NCBI GenBank assembly: GCA_031551145.1 | Contig: JAVBNZ010000062.1 | Span: forward strand, 1-60,933 | Source: WRKB01 sp031551145 | GTDB lineage: Bacteria; Desulfobacterota; Desulfovibrionia; Desulfovibrionales; Desulfovibrionaceae | DNA: 60,933 nt | Direction: 5' to 3' | Shown here: piece after piece, positions 34,481 through 42,641 of the stretch | How positions within the stretch are numbered: the stretch's first letter is position 1 | How the letters are laid out: every line of letters starts with the position of its first letter | Program-made: the position numbers and the translations under genes | Notes under the pieces: model-generated | Databases searched by the model: none | Told to the model about the DNA's origin: nothing | Seen by the model: only the letters and a program-made list of their open reading frames with translations

Positions 34481-36777
34481 ACGAGCGTACGCTCAAAGCT
34501 CTTGAATACGGCAGGTTTTTGCAGCAGCTTGCCGCGCGCTGCCTTTCCGAATCCGCCAAGGAAGCCGCGCTGCTTCTGCGCCCGCTGCCTTCCTGCGGCG
34601 AAGCCCGCGAACAGGCCCTGCTTTTCGAGGAATGCCGCACCTGGGCGGCGCTTGCCTCCACGAGCGCGGGAAGCGCGGGATACCGCCTGTCCGCCTTTCC
34701 CGACATCCGGCCCGTGCTCGAGGGCGCGGAGCCCGATCCGGAAGCCCTGTGGGCCGTGCGCGAAGCGCTGCGCGAAGCCCGCCGGGCGGCCGCCTCCATA
34801 CAGGCCGGAGACGACGCGGGCGCGGCGCGCGACGCCGTGCGGCCCCGCCTGCGGCATATGGCCTCCTTTCCCTTTCCCGATCGCGCCCTGAGCGCCCTTG
34901 AGCGCTGCCTGAACGACGACGGGCAGTTGAAGGACGAAAGCTCGCCCGAACTCATGGCCGTGCGGCAGGATCTGCGCGGCCTGCATCAGAGCTGCCTGCG
35001 CAGGGTCAGGGATTTCGCCCGGCAGTACAATATGGAGCACTATCTCCAGGACGACCTGATGGGTCTGGCCTCCGACCGCTATGTGCTGCCGCTCAAGGCC
35101 AATTTCCGGGGCCGCATGCAGGGCGTCATTCACCACTGGTCGCAGACCGGGGAAAGCTGCTGGTTCGAGCCGCTCTTTCTCGTGGACGTCAACAACCGCA
35201 TCCAGGAACTCAAGCAGCGCGAACGTGGGGAAGAACGCAAGGTGCTCGCCTTTCTCGCCGCCCTGTTGCGCGAGGAGGCGCCCGCCCCGAGGGCGGCCTT
35301 TGATTTCCTTGTGCGCCTGGATCTGCTGCTGGCCCAGTGCCGGCTGGCGGACGAGCTTGACGCCGTCTGCCTCGGTCTGGGTGAAGAGGGCGGCGTGGAG
35401 CTGCTGCGGGCCCGCCATCCTCTGCTGGCCCTGAGCGGCGCGGCCCAGCCCACGGATATCGTGCTGCGGCCCGACGAACGCGCCCTGATCATCTCCGGCG
35501 GCAACGCGGGCGGCAAAACCGTCTGCCTGAAAACCCTGGGGCTGATCAGCGCCCTGGCCCTCACCGGCCTGCCCGTGCCGGTGGACAAGGGCTCCCATCT
35601 GCCCGCCTGGCGCGACATCCACGCCTTTATCGGCGACGAGCAGAGCCTGGACGACCAGCTTTCGACCTTTACCGCGCAAATCCGCCATCTGGCGCGCGCC
35701 TGGGGAGATCTCGGCCCGCATTGTCTTGTGCTGCTCGACGAATTCGGCGCGGGCACCGATCCCGCCCAGGGCGCGGCTCTGGCCCAGGCCGTGCTGGACG
35801 AGGCCCTGGAACTGGGAGCGTTTATAGCGGCAGCCACGCATTTCCCGGCGTTAAAACTCTATGCCCTGAGCCGTTCCCAGGTACGCGCGGCCTCGGTGCT
35901 GTTCGATCCCCACACCAAAAAGCCCCTGTTTCGCCTGGCCTACGATCAGGTGGGCGCAAGCCGCGCCCTGGACGTGGCACGCGAGCACGGCCTGCCGGAA
36001 TCCATCCTGCGCCGGGCGGAACAGCACCTTTCGCCCGGCGTGGAGGATACAGGCCGCGTTCTGGCCCGCCTGAACGAGTTGGCCGTGGAACGCGAGGCCG
36101 AAATACGGGGCTTGAAGCAGGAGCAGGAACGCACCCGCCTGAAGCGCGAACGCCTGCAGGAGCGCTTTGACAGCGAACGCAGGCTTCTGGACGAGGAAGT
36201 ACGCGAAAAATCGCGGGAAATCATGCGCGCCTGGCAGGAGGGCCGCGCCGGCCGCAAGCAGGCCCTGAAAGATATGGCCAAACTGCGCGCCGAGACGGCC
36301 AAAACGGCGGAAGCCGCCGCGCGGGCCTTGCCTCCCGTCCGTCTCGAACCCGGCCTGCGCGTGCTGCACCGGCCTTTCGGCCGGCCCGGCGTGGTTCTGG
36401 AAACGGACGAGCGCAAACAGCGCGCCCGCCTGGACATGAACGGGGTTTCCCTCTGGGCGGATTATGCGGATCTGGAAGCGCAGGGCAGGGAAACGCCCCG
36501 GCAGGCCGCCGGTTTCCACGCTCCGCCCGGTCCGGGCTCCCTGCGCATCGATCTGCGCGGCAAACGCGCCGACGAAGCCCTGGCCGAGCTCGCCCCCTTT
36601 CTTGACAAGGCCCTGCTTGCCGGCCGCGAGGGCGTGGAAATTCTGCACGGGCGCGGCACCGGCGCGCTGCGCCGTGAAGTGCACAATTTTCTGAAAACTT
36701 TTCCCGGCATCGCCGATCTGCGCCTCGCGCCTGAAGAACAGGGAGGTGATGGAGTGACCTTGGTGATTTTTCGATAA
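34477..36777 (+). CDS. mutS2: Endonuclease MutS2
   Basis: A 766-aa protein that has the MutS ATPase and a C-terminal Smr nuclease; the family suppresses recombination and, in some species, splits collided ribosomes. Walker A is SGGNAGGKTVCLKTLGL (about 336-352), Walker B LLDEFGAGTDP, then a long coiled coil (about 525-625) and the Smr domain with RIDLRGKRADEALAEL and EILHGRGTGALR. The start is ATG 34477 by homology and by the 4-base overlap with yqeY. Its insertion in an rpsU-dnaG-rpoD operon is a lineage feature. Confidence 0.94.
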   Translation: MNERTLKALEYGRFLQQLAARCLSESAKEAALLLRPLPSCGEAREQALLFEECRTWAALASTSAGSAGYRLSAFPDIRPVLEGAEPDPEALWAVREALREARRAAASIQAGDDAGAARDAVRPRLRHMASFPFPDRALSALERCLNDDGQLKDESSPELMAVRQDLRGLHQSCLRRVRDFARQYNMEHYLQDDLMGLASDRYVLPLKANFRGRMQGVIHHWSQTGESCWFEPLFLVDVNNRIQELKQRERGEERKVLAFLAALLREEAPAPRAAFDFLVRLDLLLAQCRLADELDAVCLGLGEEGGVELLRARHPLLALSGAAQPTDIVLRPDERALIISGGNAGGKTVCLKTLGLISALALTGLPVPVDKGSHLPAWRDIHAFIGDEQSLDDQLSTFTAQIRHLARAWGDLGPHCLVLLDEFGAGTDPAQGAALAQAVLDEALELGAFIAAATHFPALKLYALSRSQVRAASVLFDPHTKKPLFRLAYDQVGASRALDVAREHGLPESILRRAEQHLSPGVEDTGRVLARLNELAVEREAEIRGLKQEQERTRLKRERLQERFDSERRLLDEEVREKSREIMRAWQEGRAGRKQALKDMAKLRAETAKTAEAAARALPPVRLEPGLRVLHRPFGRPGVVLETDERKQRARLDMNGVSLWADYADLEAQGRETPRQAAGFHAPPGPGSLRIDLRGKRADEALAELAPFLDKALLAGREGVEILHGRGTGALRREVHNFLKTFPGIADLRLAPEEQGGDGVTLVIFR

Positions 36778-36866
36778 AAAAACTCTCCGCGCCGTTGCTT
36801 TTGCCGCGTAAACGCTTATTTATGAGGCTATCAACGCCTTCCCTTCAAGCCGCCGCGAGGGAGCCC

Positions 36867-37193
36867 ATGAACATTGTGATAACGCCGTCCGCCGCGAAAC
36901 ACATCTGTAACCTCGGCAATGAACTGCTGATTTATCCCAAACGGCGCAGGATGTCCGGCTGCTGACTCGGCAAGGGGATGTACCGCTTTATCCCCACCGT
37001 GAGTGGGGGCAGACCGTCCGAGGAGCATATGTCCGAATTCACCTGCCGGGAGCGGGACGGGATACGGCTGTGGGTGCACGAGCGCATTCAGCCGGCCGAT
37101 CCCGCGAAGGATATTGTCATCGACAAATACAGCCTGTTCTTTCTGGCGCCCTGGCTGGCGGTACGCAACGCCGCCGAAATTCAACCGTTCTGA
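36867..37193 (+). CDS. Selenoprotein with Cys-Sec pair (CC/Se-motif family), in-frame UGA at 36963-36965
   Basis: From the ATG at 36867 (GAGGGAG 4-10 bases upstream) a frame reads MNIVITPSAAKHICNLGNEL and goes on to M-S-G-C, then a UGA at codon 33. The same frame continues for 75 codons (LGKGMYRFIPTVSGG, FTCRERDGIRLWVHERIQ, IVIDKYSLFFLAPWLAVRNA) to a UGA at 37191-37193. Reading UGA as selenocysteine gives a 108-aa protein with a Cys32-Sec33 pair, as in the small CC/Se-motif (seleno)protein family of Desulfovibrio relatives, where the homologues have Cys-Cys or Cys-Sec. Stem-loops suited to a bacterial SECIS follow the UGA. A split into two peptides or a nonsense mutation is less likely, because both halves match one family. 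Gene finders would call only the part from 36978. It lies between mutS2 and dnaG. The function is unknown; a redox role is inferred. Confidence 0.82.
36963..37008 (+). promoter_or_regulatory. Candidate SECIS element for Sec insertion
   Basis: After the UGA, GGGGAT (36974-36979) pairs with ATCCCC (36990-36995) around the 10-base loop GTACCGCTTT, extended by ACTC (36965-36968) with GAGT (37001-37004). The loop starts with G about 15 bases after the UGA, close to the fdhF-type layout. A competing hairpin CCCCAC-CGTGA-GTGGGG (36992-37008) is also possible. Bacterial SECIS elements lie inside the coding region in this way. Confidence 0.6.
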
Positions 37194-37200
37194 GCGGCCC

Positions 37201-38964
37201 ATGCAGCGACGAGACGCCGTGCGCCTCATAAAGGAACGTCTGAACCTGGCGGACATCGCCCGGCGCTATGTGGAGCTGCGGCGCAACGGCCCGCGCTGGG
37301 TCGCGCCCTGTCCCTTCCACCAGGAGACTAAGCCTTCCTTTTCCATCAATGAGGAGGAGGGGCTTTTTTATTGTTTCGGCTGTCAGGCGAGCGGCGACCT
37401 GTTCGATTTTTACGGGAGGATCAACGGGCTGGATTTCAAGGAGAGTCTGGAGCAGCTCGCGGCCGAGGCCGGCGTGGAACTGGATCCCCGCCCGGGCGGC
37501 GCGGGCAGGGGGGGGGCGCAAAAGGATCGCAGCGAACGCCGGATTATGCTGGACATGTATACTTTTGCCGCCGACCATTTCCAGCGCAACCTCTCTTCTC
37601 CCAAGGCCGCCGTGTGCCGGGAATATATGGACAGGCGCGGCATAGACAAAGACGCGGCCGAGCGCTTCGGGCTCGGCTGGGCCATGCCCGAATGGCGGGA
37701 TCTGGCCGACGCCCTGCGCCGCAAGGGTTTTGACGAAGGGCTTGCCGTGCGGGCCGGCCTGCTCGGCAGAAGCGACAAGAGCGGCAACGCCTATGATCGC
37801 TTCCGGGGGCGGCTGATCTTTCCCATCCGCAACCTTTCCAGCCAGGTCATCGCCTTCGGCGGGCGCATCATCGGCGGCGAGGACGAAGCGAAGTACATCA
37901 ACAGCTCGGATTCGCCCATCTACAAAAAGGGCGATCAACTCTATGCGCTGCCCCAGGCCCGGCGCGCCGTGGCGGCGCAAAGCGCGGCCCTGCTTACCGA
38001 AGGCTATATGGATGTGCTGACGCTCCACCAGTTCGGCTACGCGCACGCCGTGGGCGTGCTGGGCACTGCCTTGACGCCGGAGCAGATAAAACGGCTTTCG
38101 GGCTTTACTTCGCGCATCATTTTGCTTTTTGACGGCGACGGGGCCGGGCGCAAGGCCGCGCGCCGGGCCTGCGAGCTGCTGCTGCCCAGGGGCCTGGATT
38201 GCCGCGTGGCGCTCATGCCCCAGGGGGAGGACATAGATTCCCTGCTGCGCACGCGGGGCAGGGAGGCATTTGAAGCCTTGCTGGCGGCCGCGCCGGACGG
38301 CCTGCGCTTCTGCCTGGACGCGGTGCGGCGCGAAATGGCCCCGCGCGAGGCCGTGGAATGGGCGCGGGCGTTCTTGAAAGACTTCGATCTGCCGGAACTG
38401 TACAGCCGTTTCGCCTCCGATCTGGCGCGCGGCCTCAATCTGGCGGAAGCCGACCTGCGCGCCTCCGCGCCGGCGCGGCGCAAAAGCCCGGCGGGCGGGC
38501 GGGCTCCCGCGGCAGGGGCGGCGCTTGCGAGCGGAGGGCCGGATGTTGTTTTTGAGCGCGAAATTTTGCGCTTCGCCCTGCGCTACCCGCATCGTTGCGG
38601 GGATTTGCGCGAGGCAGGCGCGGATTTGTTCCTGAAAACTTCGCGCGCGCGGGCTTTGTGGGAAAAGTTTTTCATCCATTCGGCCGATGAGCTTCCCTAC
38701 TGCCTGGATGAGCGCGAAAAGGCCTTTCGGGCGAACTGCCGCGAGGGCGAGGCTCCGCCCCTGGTCGACGGGGAGGGCCGATCCCGCGAAGAAGAGGAAC
38801 TCGCCCCCCTGCTGCGGAAAATAGAGGCGCGACACAGAAGAACGGCGAGCGGCGCGGTTTCCGCCGCCCTTCGGGAGGCCGCCGCGGCAGGTGACTTTGA
38901 CGGTGATATGGAATATATTGGAGCGTTACGCCTAACGCAAAGGACAGACGATGGGCAATCTTAA
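37201..38964 (+). CDS. dnaG: DNA primase
   Basis: A 587-aa primase that lays RNA primers at the replication fork. The N-terminal zinc-binding domain has the CHC2 pattern CPFHQETKPSFSINEEEGLF then YCFGC. The RNA-polymerase core follows, and the Toprim motifs are TEGYMDVLTLHQFG and LLFDGDGAGRKAA. The C-terminal helicase-binding part (after about 455) starts in a Pro/Ala-rich linker. The start at 37201 matches the family N-terminus MQRRDAVRLIKERLNLADI, with only GAGCGG as a weak ribosome binding site 7 bases after the selenoprotein stop. Its last 14 bases overlap rpoD. Confidence 0.95.
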   Translation: MQRRDAVRLIKERLNLADIARRYVELRRNGPRWVAPCPFHQETKPSFSINEEEGLFYCFGCQASGDLFDFYGRINGLDFKESLEQLAAEAGVELDPRPGGAGRGGAQKDRSERRIMLDMYTFAADHFQRNLSSPKAAVCREYMDRRGIDKDAAERFGLGWAMPEWRDLADALRRKGFDEGLAVRAGLLGRSDKSGNAYDRFRGRLIFPIRNLSSQVIAFGGRIIGGEDEAKYINSSDSPIYKKGDQLYALPQARRAVAAQSAALLTEGYMDVLTLHQFGYAHAVGVLGTALTPEQIKRLSGFTSRIILLFDGDGAGRKAARRACELLLPRGLDCRVALMPQGEDIDSLLRTRGREAFEALLAAAPDGLRFCLDAVRREMAPREAVEWARAFLKDFDLPELYSRFASDLARGLNLAEADLRASAPARRKSPAGGRAPAAGAALASGGPDVVFEREILRFALRYPHRCGDLREAGADLFLKTSRARALWEKFFIHSADELPYCLDEREKAFRANCREGEAPPLVDGEGRSREEEELAPLLRKIEARHRRTASGAVSAALREAAAAGDFDGDMEYIGALRLTQRTDDGQS

Positions 38965-40726
38965 AGATATACAGCAGATCAAATCCCTTATCGCCAAAGG
39001 CAAGGCCGTTGGTTTTCTCACCTTCGACGAAGTGAACAAGGCCCTGCCTGTGGAAATGGGCACGCCTGAGCAGTTCGAGGAAATCATCGGCATTTTCGAT
39101 CAACTTGAAATCGTCATTGTGGATACGGAAAAAGACGGCAAAAAGATTTCCGTTTCCGCCGGCGAAGCCGACGACGAGGCCCCGGCGGGCGAAAACGGCC
39201 TCGATCTGGCCGAGGACGAGGAATCGGCCGACTATTCCTCCCGCAGCACCGACCCCGTGCGCATGTATCTGCGCGAAATGGGGGCCGTGCCGCTGCTCGA
39301 CCGCGACGGCGAAGTGGTCATCGCCAAAAAGATCGAAAACGGCGAACAGGACGTGCTCTACGCCCTGGTGGAAGTGCCCGTGGCCGTGGAGGAACTGATC
39401 AACGTCGGCGAAGATCTCAAGCAGAACCGCATCAAGCTGAAGGACGTGGTCAAGACCATCGAGGAGGACGACCCGAGCGAGGACGAGATGAATCAGCGCT
39501 CGCGGGTCATTCTGCTGCTGGACGAGATCAAGCAGACCTTCCGCAAGAAAAAGCGCATCTACGCCAAGCTGGACGAATGCTGCACCCTGGAGCGCCGCGT
39601 GGCCAACGTGCAGAAGGATATCCTCGTTTTCAAGGAAGAAATCGTCACCCGCCTGCGCGACATCAAGCTGGAAAAAACGCTTATCGACCGCATCATCGAA
39701 ACGGTCGAGGATTATGTGCGCCAGATGCACAACTGCCAGCGCGATCTCTCGGCCTACATCCTTTCCACGGGCCGCACGCAGAGCGAAATTCAGGAACTGT
39801 TCAAGGGCCTTGAGGAACGCGCGATAAAACCCTCGCTCGCCGCCGAGCAACTGCGCATGAGCGTGGACGAGCTTTTCTCGTTCAAGGAAATGATCATCGG
39901 CAAAATAGAAATTCTGCAGCGTTTGCAGGAAAAATGCTGCCATCAGGTCACGGATCTCGAAGAAGTGCTCTGGCGCATCAAGCGCGGCAATTCCGCGGCC
40001 ATGCGCGCCAAGCAGGAGCTTATACGTTCCAACCTGCGCCTGGTCGTGTCCATCGCCAAAAAGTACACGAACCGGGGTCTGCAGTTCCTCGACCTGATCC
40101 AGGAAGGCAACATCGGGCTCATGAAGGCTGTGGACAAGTTCGAATATCAGCGCGGCTACAAGTTTTCCACCTACGCCACCTGGTGGATACGCCAGGCCAT
40201 CACGCGGGCCATCGCCGATCAGGCGCGCACCATACGCATTCCCGTGCACATGATCGAAACCATCAACAAACTCATACGCACCTCGCGCTATCTGGTGCAG
40301 GAGCTGGGCCGCGACCCCACGCCCGAGGAAATAGCCGAACGCATGGAATACCCCGTGGACAAGGTGAAAAAAGTGCTCAAAATCGCCAAGGAGCCCATTT
40401 CGCTCGAAACGCCCATCGGGGACGAAGAAGACTCCAGCCTCGGCGACTTCATTGAAGATAAAAAAGCCGTGGCGCCGGCCGAAGAGGTGATCAACACCAA
40501 GCTCTCCGAACAACTCGCCGCCGTGCTGGCGGATCTGACCCCGCGCGAGGAGCAGGTTCTGCGCAAGCGTTTCGGCATCAGCGAAAAATCGGACCACACG
40601 CTGGAGGAAGTGGGCAAGCTTTTCAACGTCACGCGCGAACGTATCCGCCAGATCGAGGCCAAGGCCCTGCGCAAGCTGCGCCACCCGGTACGCAGCCAGG
40701 TGTTGCGTTCGTATTACGAAAATTGA
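38951..40726 (+). CDS. rpoD: RNA polymerase primary sigma factor (sigma-70)
   Basis: A 591-aa housekeeping sigma factor. Region 1.1 is at about 1-75, an acidic spacer and 1.2 at DPVRMYLREMGAVPLLDRDGE. Region 2 holds NLRLVVSIAKKYTNRGLQFLDLIQEG and the -10 reading helix YATWWIRQAITRAI. Region 3 is DPTPEEIAERM, and region 4 with the -35 helix-turn-helix is TLEEVGKLFNVTRERIRQIE. AAAGGA lies before the ATG at 38951; the start lies inside the end of dnaG, so translation is coupled. It is the last gene of the macromolecular-synthesis operon. Confidence 0.97.
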   Translation: MGNLKDIQQIKSLIAKGKAVGFLTFDEVNKALPVEMGTPEQFEEIIGIFDQLEIVIVDTEKDGKKISVSAGEADDEAPAGENGLDLAEDEESADYSSRSTDPVRMYLREMGAVPLLDRDGEVVIAKKIENGEQDVLYALVEVPVAVEELINVGEDLKQNRIKLKDVVKTIEEDDPSEDEMNQRSRVILLLDEIKQTFRKKKRIYAKLDECCTLERRVANVQKDILVFKEEIVTRLRDIKLEKTLIDRIIETVEDYVRQMHNCQRDLSAYILSTGRTQSEIQELFKGLEERAIKPSLAAEQLRMSVDELFSFKEMIIGKIEILQRLQEKCCHQVTDLEEVLWRIKRGNSAAMRAKQELIRSNLRLVVSIAKKYTNRGLQFLDLIQEGNIGLMKAVDKFEYQRGYKFSTYATWWIRQAITRAIADQARTIRIPVHMIETINKLIRTSRYLVQELGRDPTPEEIAERMEYPVDKVKKVLKIAKEPISLETPIGDEEDSSLGDFIEDKKAVAPAEEVINTKLSEQLAAVLADLTPREEQVLRKRFGISEKSDHTLEEVGKLFNVTRERIRQIEAKALRKLRHPVRSQVLRSYYEN

Positions 40727-41230
40727 CGGATTTCGCACAGCGCTTTATCGGCCGCCGCAAGAGAATCGCAAGGAAATCCACAATGTTGATGAAGAATACA
40801 GCTTTAACCACGCCTTAGCGGAAAAAAATATGGAGAGTTTTCCGTAACCCCTCATCAGCGCTTGCAAAGCTTCCTATGACGTGGTAGAGTAAAATATATT
40901 GTCCCGGTATGCATAGAATGCTTGCATGCCGCTGGAAGGCGTGCTACAGAAGCATTGCCGCAGCCTTTGCATGAAAGTGCCCGGAAAATTGACAAGCGCG
41001 CGCCCGCCGGAAGGATGGAAAATGGTGGAGACGTTGCTGTGCAGTGGGCGCCTTGTGTGTTGACGGGCATAAACTCAAAAACCTCCGCGTTTTTGGGGAA
41101 GGCAGGACAGATGCCGCAATATGTGCAGGACTCGGAATCCGGCATCGTGCGGTTTTTCTGAAACTTTTTGAGGAAAGCGCCTTGCAAAATCCGGCATTGG
41201 GCCGGAACATCGAGATCTTGAGGAGGTAGT
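40727..41230 (+). other. Intergenic region with a long leader before the vWA-OmpA gene
   Basis: These 504 bases hold no convincing gene. A promoter-like TTGCAA-N17-TAGAGT lies at 40862-40890, which would give the vWA-OmpA mRNA a leader of about 330 bases; shorter leaders are possible if another promoter exists. I see no plain terminator after rpoD. The small frames on either strand lack ribosome binding sites and look like shadows. Confidence 0.4.
40862..40890 (+). promoter_or_regulatory. Candidate promoter upstream of the vWA-OmpA gene
   Basis: TTGCAA (40862-40867), 17-bp spacer, TAGAGT (40885-40890), in an AT-rich patch (AAAATATATT follows). Confidence 0.45.
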
Positions 41231-42253
41231 ATGAAAAAGGTTTCCGTTCTTGCGTGCACATTGGCACTGATCCTGTGCTGGGGCGGCATCGCTTCCGCAC
41301 ACCAGACGCTTGGTGCGCATATCAAATGTCAGGACAGCTTCCTGTTCCTCGTGGACTATTCCGGGTCCATGATGATGACCCACAAACTGTACAAAGAAGA
41401 AAAAATCAATGTGGCCAAACAGGCCATGGCGAAAATCAACGCCAAACTGCCCAACCTGGCGTACCAGGCCGGTCTGGTGACCTTCGCGCCCAATTCCACC
41501 ATCGTGCCCGCCGGCGCGTGGGACAGAGCCGCCATCAATAAGGGCGTCTGGTCGCTCAAGAGCGGTCAGGCCATCTACGGCCGCATGACCCCGATGGCCA
41601 ACGGCCTCACCTCCAACGCCCAGGCCGTTGCCGCTCTGCCCGGCAAGACCGCCGTCATCCTGCTTTCCGACGGCGACAGCAACCTCGGCCCCGACCCGGT
41701 CGCCAGCGCCCAGGCCATTTACGCCGCCAACCCCAATGCCACCATCCACATCGTCAGCCTGGCCGACAGCAAGAAAGGCGCCGCCAACCTGGCCGCCATC
41801 GCCGCTCTGAAGCCCGGTTCCGTGCTGGTTGACGCCACCGAAATCGTGGCCGTTGAAGAACTGTGCGACAACTTCGTGAAGAAAGTGTTCTGCTACGAAG
41901 CCAACCAGAGCCGCGACATCGTGACCATCCGTTCCGTGCACTTCGCCATCGGTTCCTACAAGCTCGACAAGCTGGCCATGGCCCGCCTCGACGCTTACGC
42001 CGCCGTGCTGAAGACCCGTCCGGCCGAAAAGCTGCTTATCCGCGGCTGGGCCGACATCACCGGCCGCAAAGACAAGAACCTGATTCTGTCCCAGAACCGC
42101 GCTCACGCCGTGAAGAACTACCTTGAAAAAGTCGGCGTGAAGAACAAGATCTTCCTCGAAGACGGTCAGGGCGTGTCCTACGACTACGACAACCGCACCG
42201 TTGACGGTCGCTACATGAACCGCCGCGCGGACATCGAAATCGTCAATCCGTAA
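41231..42253 (+). CDS. Periplasmic vWA-OmpA protein
   Basis: A 340-aa exported protein with signal peptide (cleavage after GGIASA). A von Willebrand A domain (about 35-205) carries the metal-site motif DYSGSM and the second motif LLSDGDSNLG. The C-terminal OmpA-like peptidoglycan-binding domain (about 230-338) has SVHFAIGSYKLDKLAMARLDAYA, RGWADITG, LSQNRAHAVKNYL and NRRADIEIV. It probably tethers a metal-dependent adhesion domain to the cell wall on the periplasmic side. AGGAGG lies just before the ATG. The narrow codon choice (GCC, CTG, AAG, ATC) suggests strong expression. A terminator follows. Confidence 0.9.
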   Translation: MKKVSVLACTLALILCWGGIASAHQTLGAHIKCQDSFLFLVDYSGSMMMTHKLYKEEKINVAKQAMAKINAKLPNLAYQAGLVTFAPNSTIVPAGAWDRAAINKGVWSLKSGQAIYGRMTPMANGLTSNAQAVAALPGKTAVILLSDGDSNLGPDPVASAQAIYAANPNATIHIVSLADSKKGAANLAAIAALKPGSVLVDATEIVAVEELCDNFVKKVFCYEANQSRDIVTIRSVHFAIGSYKLDKLAMARLDAYAAVLKTRPAEKLLIRGWADITGRKDKNLILSQNRAHAVKNYLEKVGVKNKIFLEDGQGVSYDYDNRTVDGRYMNRRADIEIVNP

Positions 42254-42282
42254 TCGGCAAGCGGGTTCTCCCGCCTGAATTT

Positions 42283-42320
42283 GAAGCCCCTCCGGCGGAA
42301 TCCGGGGGGGCTTCTGCTTT
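42283..42320 (+). terminator. Terminator after the vWA-OmpA gene
   Basis: GAAGCCCC (42283-42290) with TCCGG pairs with CCGG and GGGGCTTC (to 42314), then TGCTTT. Confidence 0.75.
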
Positions 42321-42574
42321 GGGCGGGTCTGGCCCCGCACCTCCCGCATTCTCGTGGGGGCTGTGCCGGAAAGCCGAAAAACCTCTGCCGAAGATGTGGT
42401 ACAAAAATACGATGGCGGATAAAGTCGGCATTAGAGCATGCCTGCTGCGGGATTACGTCGGCTGAAGGCGATCTCGCGGCGTTCCTGCAGTACAAAAAGC
42501 GCTACGTGACCGCTTTTTAGATATCCCTTCATTGCGTCGGGACGTTGGCTGAAAGGCAACGTAACTACGCCGCG

Positions 42575-42637
42575 GAAAAGTTTTGCTGGGAGGGGGTTCG
42601 GGGGAAGGACGCTGAAAAGCGCCCCTCCCCCGCAAAG
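42575..42637 (-). repeat. Intergenic hairpin repeat, copy A (after holB)
   Basis: Read on the minus strand from the holB stop: GCGGGGGAGGGGCGC, loop, GCGTCCTTCCCCCG, then ACCCCCTCCCAGC and AAAACTTTTC. The same order of blocks occurs at 51602-51670 and 53262-53320. The hairpin can act as the holB terminator. Confidence 0.65.
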
Positions 42638-42641
42638 ATTC

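Larger units (their letters stand above)
42254..42641. other. Intergenic region between the vWA-OmpA gene and convergent holB
   Basis: The 388 bases hold the terminator at 42283-42320, copy A of the intergenic hairpin repeat at 42575-42637, and about 250 bases between them without a supported gene or a recognised RNA. Confidence 0.5.

Noticed and set aside
36978..37193. A 71-aa gene starting at ATG 36978, just after the UGA
   Set aside because: It lacks a ribosome binding site, and the family N-terminus is present upstream in the same frame, so it is the second part of the selenoprotein.
36867..37193. A pseudogene with a nonsense mutation
   Set aside because: The UGA directly follows a Cys in a family with Cys-Cys or Cys-Sec there, a stem-loop follows, and no other damage is seen.
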